Source: 43-108 sp001915545
GTDB taxonomy: Bacteria; Bacteroidota; Bacteroidia; Bacteroidales; Bacteroidaceae
Assembly: GCA_902491215.1 (NCBI GenBank)
Contig: CABUGV010000017.1
Span: 1 to 64,000, forward strand
DNA: 64,000 bases
Direction: 5' to 3'
Shown: piece by piece, positions 59,901 to 64,000 of the stretch
Numbering within the stretch: the first letter of the stretch is position 1
Layout: each line of letters starts with the position of its first letter
Made by a program: the position numbers and the translations under genes
Notes under the pieces: generated by a model
What the model was told of the DNA's origin: nothing
What the model saw: only the letters and a program-made list of their open reading frames with translations
The model's database searches: none

Positions 59901-62603
59901 CTGCTTGTATACTCTTGACTTTCCGGTAAGCTTCACATTGTCGACTGTCAGGGCTGAAATGCTTGCACCCCACTTGTCGCGCTCAAGATAACAGCTGATA
60001 CGAAGCTGCTTGCAGTCGGCACTTGTTGTATAGTCCGTTGCATAAGTTTCGAACTCATCGCTCGTTACTGAGATGTTCTTGCCCTTCTCTGAATCCTGAA
60101 CCTCGCGGATGCGGAGAGAACCGAGGATAGTTCCGTCATCCTTAAGTCCGCCCTTGGCAAGAGCAGAGAATGAGTATGTTTCGTTAGGAGCTACATCTAC
60201 AACCTGAGAGATTTCACCTGCAGCCCAACCGTCGCTCCACATGTAGCGGCGTACCTCGAGTGCATGGTTGTCATAGTCCTGAACATTGTCGATTTCGCAG
60301 TTTGCGATGTTCTGAGTTGAATTGTACTGGTCGAAAGGACTTACGTTCCAGCCTTCGATATCAGTTACGATATTGCGGCTTGCGCTCCAGTTCCATTCAC
60401 CTTCGAAACCAGGGTTCTTTACAAGGTTCTCTGCATAGTCGCCTGTCTCAACAGTCCAATCTGCCTGTGCGCCGAGGTCGGCCATGCGGACAGTATCAAC
60501 TGCAAGACCGTCGCGGTAGATGAACACGCGCTTGTCTGGAGTTACAGCATAGCGGTATACATGATATTCGTCATCGTCGTTGTAGAATGAACCTCCGTGG
60601 GTAGCAGGATTCGAGATGCTGAGCTCAGAAGAAGAATTGTACTTGCCAATGCCTTCACCGGATACATATCCCTTGAAGCCGGTACCGTCACTTGTAAGGA
60701 AATAAGGAGAGAATACCATATCGGCATCTGCAGCCTTTGCCTTGAACTCTACGGTATATCCCTTGCTCATGTCAGGCTTGAAGCCGTCAGCTTCAGATAT
60801 TTCGAATGTACCTGATGCAGGGTCGTAGATGTTGTCGCCTGAGATTTCCTTCTGTTCAAGAGGAGTTCCCTCGCCAGAAAGAGCTACGTATGCGCGTACA
60901 GAACCGCTGCGGAGAACGAGCTTGCCGTATGTGCCCTTCTTTGTGCTGGTATTGGTTACTGTAACCTCTGCATTTTCTGCATTGTAAGGAAGCTCTGCAG
61001 GGCTTACGCTGAAGCCGGCTGGAGCTGTAATCATAATTGGCTTGTCGCTCTGAAGAGCTGATGCATTGACTGTGAATGTCTGGCTTGCACCTGTACCCTT
61101 GATTGACAGAGAGTCAACAGATGTATTGATAACAGCAAATTCAGGAGCGTATGCGCCTGTAAGATCGAAAGTCATATACTCCACTTCCGCACCCGAATTT
61201 TCATAACCTATCATCTGCTTATATAAACGCGACTTACCTGTCAACTTAACGTTATCCACAACAATAGGAGTAATACTTGCACCCCACTTGTCACGCTCCA
61301 GATAACATGCTATGCGCAATTGACGACAGTCAGCACTTGTAGTATAATCTGTTGCATAAGTTTCAAAATCTTCGCTTGTTACAGAAATCTTTTTATTCTT
61401 GTCAGGATTCTGGACTTCTGAAATTCTCAATGAACCCAGAATTGTTCCGTCGCTCTTAAGACCACCCTTGGCAAGAGCAGAGAACGAATAAGTTTCGTTA
61501 GGTGCGACATCAACAATCTGAGAGATTTCAGCAGCAGCCCAACCGTCGCTCCACATATAGCGGTCGACAGAAAGAGCATGGTTGCTTTCATCCTGATTCA
61601 TGTCGATTTCGCAACTGTCAATGATTTCCTGAGTTGAATTGTACTGGTCGAAAGGACTTACGTTCCAGCCCTCAATATCGGTTACAATATTGCGGCTTGC
61701 ACTCCAGTTCCATTCTCCTTCAAAACCAGGATTCTTCACAAGGTTTTCAACATAATCGCCAGTTTCATCAGTCCAGTCAGGCTGATTTCCAAGATCGGCC
61801 ATACGGACTGTATCTACAGCAAGGCCATCGCGGTAGATGAACACGCGCTTGTCTGGAGTTACAGCATAACGGTATACATGGAATTCCCCATCATTGTTGT
61901 AGAAATCTCCTCCGTGAGTAGCAGGATTCGAGATGCTCAACTCTGAAGTGGAATTATACTTGCTCATTCCTTTTCCTGAAATACCGCCTTTAAAGCCATA
62001 TCCGTCTTCAGTTATGAAATAAGGATTGAACACGGTCTTCTCATCCGACGCCTTCACCTTCACCTCAACGGTGTAGCCCTTGTCGGCATCGATTTCAAAA
62101 CCATCACGCTTTGTTACCTCAAAAGCGTCATCTCCCACAAACAAGTTGTTGTCGAGCGACAAGGCTTTCTTCTCCAGCGGAGTACCGTATGCTCTCAGTA
62201 CCACCTTGCGTCTGACCATTCCGCTCTTCAGATACAGAATGCCGTAGCCCTCGTTCTTCCAGCTGTTGAAAGTAACTGTGACATCAACATCTTTTGCATC
62301 CTTCGAAACAACAGAAGGAGACACACTGAAACCAGCAGGTGCAATCAGCTCAACATCGTCGGTCAGACCTTCACAGCTGACCTGGAATGTCTCAGATGCA
62401 CCAGTTCCGTTGATGAACAACGTACCAGAGATATTGCTCGCCGTACGCAGTTCTGCTTCACCGCTCATCCTAGGCAGAGTCACAAAGATGCCCGAGCCAT
62501 CTTCGACCTGAACCAAAGGAGAAGGTGAGTTTTCCAAGGCATTTACCGGCACTGCCATCAATGAGGCCAATGCCATGCCGCAAAACAGAAATGTTTTTCT
62601 CAT
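56934..62603 (-). CDS. Giant secreted repeat protein (four ~438-residue units) with sorting-type C-terminus
   Basis: An 1889-residue protein with a signal peptide (about 1-22). It has four units of about 438 residues. Each unit is an Ig-like domain (SIKGTGASQTFTVSAS..., ending GEGTPLE), a LamG-like domain (GYTVEFKAKA, YHVYRYAVTPDKRVFIYRDG) and a beta-sandwich carbohydrate-binding-like domain (NLVKNPGFEGEW, YSFSALAKGG, TVDNVKL). Units two and three are identical in the stretches I compared; units one and four differ. The last about 75 residues (VLYDLSGKML...KGVFIVKVN) form a type IX-like sorting domain. It is probably a surface adhesin or glycan-binding array. It is preceded by the gene at 62637 with a 33-base gap. 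Confidence 0.75.
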   Translation of the reverse strand: MRKTFLFCGMALASLMAVPVNALENSPSPLVQVEDGSGIFVTLPRMSGEAELRTASNISGTLFINGTGASETFQVSCEGLTDDVELIAPAGFSVSPSVVSKDAKDVDVTVTFNSWKNEGYGILYLKSGMVRRKVVLRAYGTPLEKKALSLDNNLFVGDDAFEVTKRDGFEIDADKGYTVEVKVKASDEKTVFNPYFITEDGYGFKGGISGKGMSKYNSTSELSISNPATHGGDFYNNDGEFHVYRYAVTPDKRVFIYRDGLAVDTVRMADLGNQPDWTDETGDYVENLVKNPGFEGEWNWSASRNIVTDIEGWNVSPFDQYNSTQEIIDSCEIDMNQDESNHALSVDRYMWSDGWAAAEISQIVDVAPNETYSFSALAKGGLKSDGTILGSLRISEVQNPDKNKKISVTSEDFETYATDYTTSADCRQLRIACYLERDKWGASITPIVVDNVKLTGKSRLYKQMIGYENSGAEVEYMTFDLTGAYAPEFAVINTSVDSLSIKGTGASQTFTVNASALQSDKPIMITAPAGFSVSPAELPYNAENAEVTVTNTSTKKGTYGKLVLRSGSVRAYVALSGEGTPLEQKEISGDNIYDPASGTFEISEADGFKPDMSKGYTVEFKAKAADADMVFSPYFLTSDGTGFKGYVSGEGIGKYNSSSELSISNPATHGGSFYNDDDEYHVYRYAVTPDKRVFIYRDGLAVDTVRMADLGAQADWTVETGDYAENLVKNPGFEGEWNWSASRNIVTDIEGWNVSPFDQYNSTQNIANCEIDNVQDYDNHALEVRRYMWSDGWAAGEISQVVDVAPNETYSFSALAKGGLKDDGTILGSLRIREVQDSEKGKNISVTSDEFETYATDYTTSADCKQLRISCYLERDKWGASISALTVDNVKLTGKSRVYKQMIGYENDGAEIEYMKYDLSGAYAPLASSIAVSSDSLSIKGTGASQTFTVSASALQSDKPIKITAPAGFSVSPAELPYNAENAEVTVTNTSTKKGTYGKLVLRSGSVRAYVALSGEGTPLEQKEISGDNIYDPASGTFEISEADGFKPDMSKGYTVEFKAKAADADMVFSPYFLTSDGTGFKGYVSGEGIGKYNSSSELSISNPATHGGSFYNDDDEYHVYRYAVTPDKRVFIYRDGLAVDTVRMADLGAQADWTVETGDYAENLVKNPGFEGEWNWSASRNIVTDIEGWNVSPFDQYNSTQNIANCEIDNVQDYDNHALEVRRYMWSDGWAAGEISQVVDVAPNETYSFSALAKGGLKDDGTILGSLRIREVQDSEKGKNISVTSDEFETYATDYTTSADCKQLRISCYLERDKWGASISALTVDNVKLTGKSRVYKQMIGYENDGAEIEYMKYDLSGAYAPLASSIAVSSDSLSIKGTGASQTFTVSASALQSDKPIKITAPAGFSVSPAELPYNAENAEVTVTNTSTKKGTYGKLVLRSGSARAYVHLWGEGTPLERKDISSNQNIAVEGSDGAEVAEADGFVPDMSKGYTVEFRAKTSDLKGGVYPYFLTNDGLGFKGYVSGEGMGKYNSTSELSISNPYMVSGSFYNDDEEYHTYRYAVTPDKRVFIYRDGLAIDTVRMADLGGQADWTDETGDYVENLVKNPGFEGEWDWSASRNIVTDIEGWNVNPFDQYNSTQTIANCEIDNVQDYDNHALEVRRYMWSDGWAAGEISQVVDVAPNETYSFSALAKGGLKDDGTILGSLRIREVQDSEKGKNISVTSDEFETYATDYTTSAECKQLRISCYLERDKWGASISALTVDNVKLMGKSRSYKQMVGYTNVGSDIEYFTYDLTGAYAPSVSEISDNTAIGDIESSDNGVKVYVDNGYVYVTGVSDDAVAVLYDLSGKMLERRELSNGNGLALPYKGVFIVKVNEYGKSNSYKVMY
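58339..61025. repeat. Tandem 1314-bp duplication inside the giant repeat gene
   Basis: Bases 58339-59711 match 59653-61025 at an offset of 1314 bases (438 codons), over 1373 bases. I found no difference in the lines I compared. Divergence starts at once on both sides (58338 and 59712/61026). Units at either end are related but clearly diverged, so this is a recent duplication or gene conversion. Confidence 0.8.
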
Positions 62604-62636
62604 CTTGGTTGTTTTTTAAGTTAGTAAATAAATATG

Positions 62637-64000
62637 CTATTTTCCGATTATGATTTTACTGCTGATGCCGTCTTTTCTCAAAACATATATACCTGCAGGA
62701 AGGTCGGCAGAGAAATTGTCGGCAAACTTTTCACCCTCGAGAATCTTATATCCGTTTACAGAAAAAACTTCAAAATGTCCAGTAGATACAGAATTTTCAA
62801 TATCAGAAATACCACTTGCCGTTGCCTTTTCGCCTACAGCTATGTATCCAAGCGACTCTGGAGCTACTCTATCAGTCGATGAAGATATTTCACGCTCGCG
62901 AAACAAGGTAACCTCATTGACACTTCTTTTCTTTATACGCGGGGATGCCGCCACATCATCAGAACATGTCTGAAAAGAACCGAAAAAGAAAGGAACATCT
63001 GCAAATTCTGATTTAAGATTCAAAACATAAGCATCGCTACGCTCATCGCCTACACTTTCTTCAGGAGTCCGTCCTGCTTCAATCAGCATACCGTTCCATT
63101 CAGACTGTCCTTCCGTTGCAGCCATATAGGCAACAGTCTCACCTACGGCCTTTATTTCAGTCCTGAGCTTTTCTTCAAAATTAAGAGATACGTCAAACCC
63201 CTCACATGTGACATTCTTTATTCTGACCAGATAGGCCGTATCATTGTTTGACGTCTGGGAAGAGGCTACTACAACAGGAACAGTGTCAAAAGCCTTAGAG
63301 AAAGACACATGCATCCACTCATCAGTCACATTCTCTATAGAATCCACAACCAACGACATGCCTGCAAGTTCCGTTGTGCCTGATGAAAGAAGAGCACAGG
63401 CCAAGGTGTCCGGATAATTGTATGTCTGTACGCCCTGGTACTCCCAATTCTTCAAACGGAACTGCATGGAATACTCGTCGAGCCCTTTCACGCGAAAAGT
63501 CAAGGCTGTCTTGATTCTATCTGTAGGCACGCCCTGAAGAAGAATCGGCTTCTGCTCATACGAATTGCCGAAAGCGTAAAGTTTCCAAGAATTAAGTGCC
63601 AGAGCATTGAAAAAATAAGGTTCGGCAGTAGAATTGTCTACAACAGAATATCCAACCTTGTTTGAGTATTTCTTTTTATTACCGTTGCCGTCAAGGTTCC
63701 AAAGCGTATAATCAACATTTGAAACGGCCTTGTCTTTTACAACCGGATCACAAAAGGAGTTGTCATAACTGCTGGATGTCTTAAATACCTGTTCGCTCTC
63801 ACCGTCGTATTCCCTATCAAGCACGAAACCTCCGACCTGCTCACCATTGCTGTCGCTCCAAGAAAGCTGTATGCTTTTCTCCAAAGGCCTGTAAGTATAA
63901 GACAAAACCGGCGATTCGTTTATGTTCCACTCAGGAACAACCTGCATGTCGGCACGGTATGCCAACTCGGAAGTATCAGCCGCATAATATTCACCGGCTG
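62637..64000 (-). CDS. Secreted protein with sorting-type C-terminus, 5' end beyond the window
   Basis: At least 453 residues are visible; the frame stays open to the window edge, so the start is missing. The opening part has fibronectin-like strands (LSYTYRPLEKSIQLSWSDSN, in part). The middle has a beta-sandwich with two related segments (DTVPVVVASSQTSNNDTAYLVRIKNV, VPFFFGSFQTCSDDVAASPRIKKR, in part), like H-type lectin strands. The end (about 375-453, FEVFSVNGYKIL...LPAGIYVLRKDG) is a type IX-like sorting domain. It belongs to the same minus-strand series as the four to six downstream genes. Confidence 0.6.
   Translation of the reverse strand, partial: AGEYYAADTSELAYRADMQVVPEWNINESPVLSYTYRPLEKSIQLSWSDSNGEQVGGFVLDREYDGESEQVFKTSSSYDNSFCDPVVKDKAVSNVDYTLWNLDGNGNKKKYSNKVGYSVVDNSTAEPYFFNALALNSWKLYAFGNSYEQKPILLQGVPTDRIKTALTFRVKGLDEYSMQFRLKNWEYQGVQTYNYPDTLACALLSSGTTELAGMSLVVDSIENVTDEWMHVSFSKAFDTVPVVVASSQTSNNDTAYLVRIKNVTCEGFDVSLNFEEKLRTEIKAVGETVAYMAATEGQSEWNGMLIEAGRTPEESVGDERSDAYVLNLKSEFADVPFFFGSFQTCSDDVAASPRIKKRSVNEVTLFREREISSSTDRVAPESLGYIAVGEKATASGISDIENSVSTGHFEVFSVNGYKILEGEKFADNFSADLPAGIYVLRKDGISSKIIIGK

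Noticed and set aside
58339..61025. Mobile element or transposon copies
   Set aside because: The 1314-bp repeat is an in-frame protein unit (438 codons) with no terminal inverted repeats or transposase.

Overview
The window reads as a chromosome segment of a gut- or oral-type Bacteroidales bacterium, most likely a Prevotellaceae member. The reasons are promoters of the TAnnTTTG type, TonB-dependent receptors, surface-type lipoproteins (Cys followed by SDDD), C-terminal type IX-style sorting domains, meso-diaminopimelate dehydrogenase, and many carbohydrate-active enzymes. The genus is inferred; no rRNA gene is present to confirm it.

Layout. 0.2-6.1 kb: a double SGNH (rhamnogalacturonan acetylesterase-like) esterase, a nucleoside phosphorylase-family protein, a secreted protein followed by a small ORF that looks frameshifted in an A7 run, and an AraC regulator divergent from a membrane/cytidylate-kinase-like fusion. 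7.8-14.5 kb: a genomic island bounded by a 47-bp duplication of the 3' half of a CAU-anticodon tRNA. It carries, on one strand, a TPR/HTH regulator, a DUF3244-like secreted protein, a 61-aa double-glycine leader peptide, an outer-membrane barrel with plug, and a truncated, frameshifted C39-peptidase ABC exporter. No integrase is visible. 14.5-14.8 kb: two identical CAU tRNAs and tRNA-Gln. 14.9-22.7 kb: ribF, then a putative phosphate-ester scavenging locus (histidine acid phosphatase, TonB receptor, beta-helix lipoprotein, purple acid phosphatase-like enzyme).

23-29.3 kb: GH36 alpha-galactosidase, a KduI isomerase with a signal peptide, an orphan galactitol-type EIIC permease, tyrS. 29.3-41.2 kb: acyltransferase, small acidic lipoprotein, ahcY-yfhO pair, PH-domain protein, a fused SpmA/SpmB protein with a membrane-protein neighbour, a small possibly leaderless gene, an SLC13 transporter with TrkA-C domains. 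41.3-47.4 kb: CE1 esterase and GH10 xylanase (xylan pair), ddh, radical SAM protein, MBL hydrolase, a second AraC regulator.

47.6-64 kb: six co-directional minus-strand genes for large secreted proteins. They include a 1304-aa and an 1889-aa repeat protein, a GH43-like enzyme, a lipoprotein combining a CxxCH haem motif with beta-propeller repeats, and a large membrane protein. Four carry C-terminal sorting-like domains. The 1889-aa gene contains an apparently perfect 1314-bp tandem duplication.

The strongest candidates for something undescribed are the tRNA-embedded GG-peptide island and two arrays of 22-bp units, each sitting between convergent genes.
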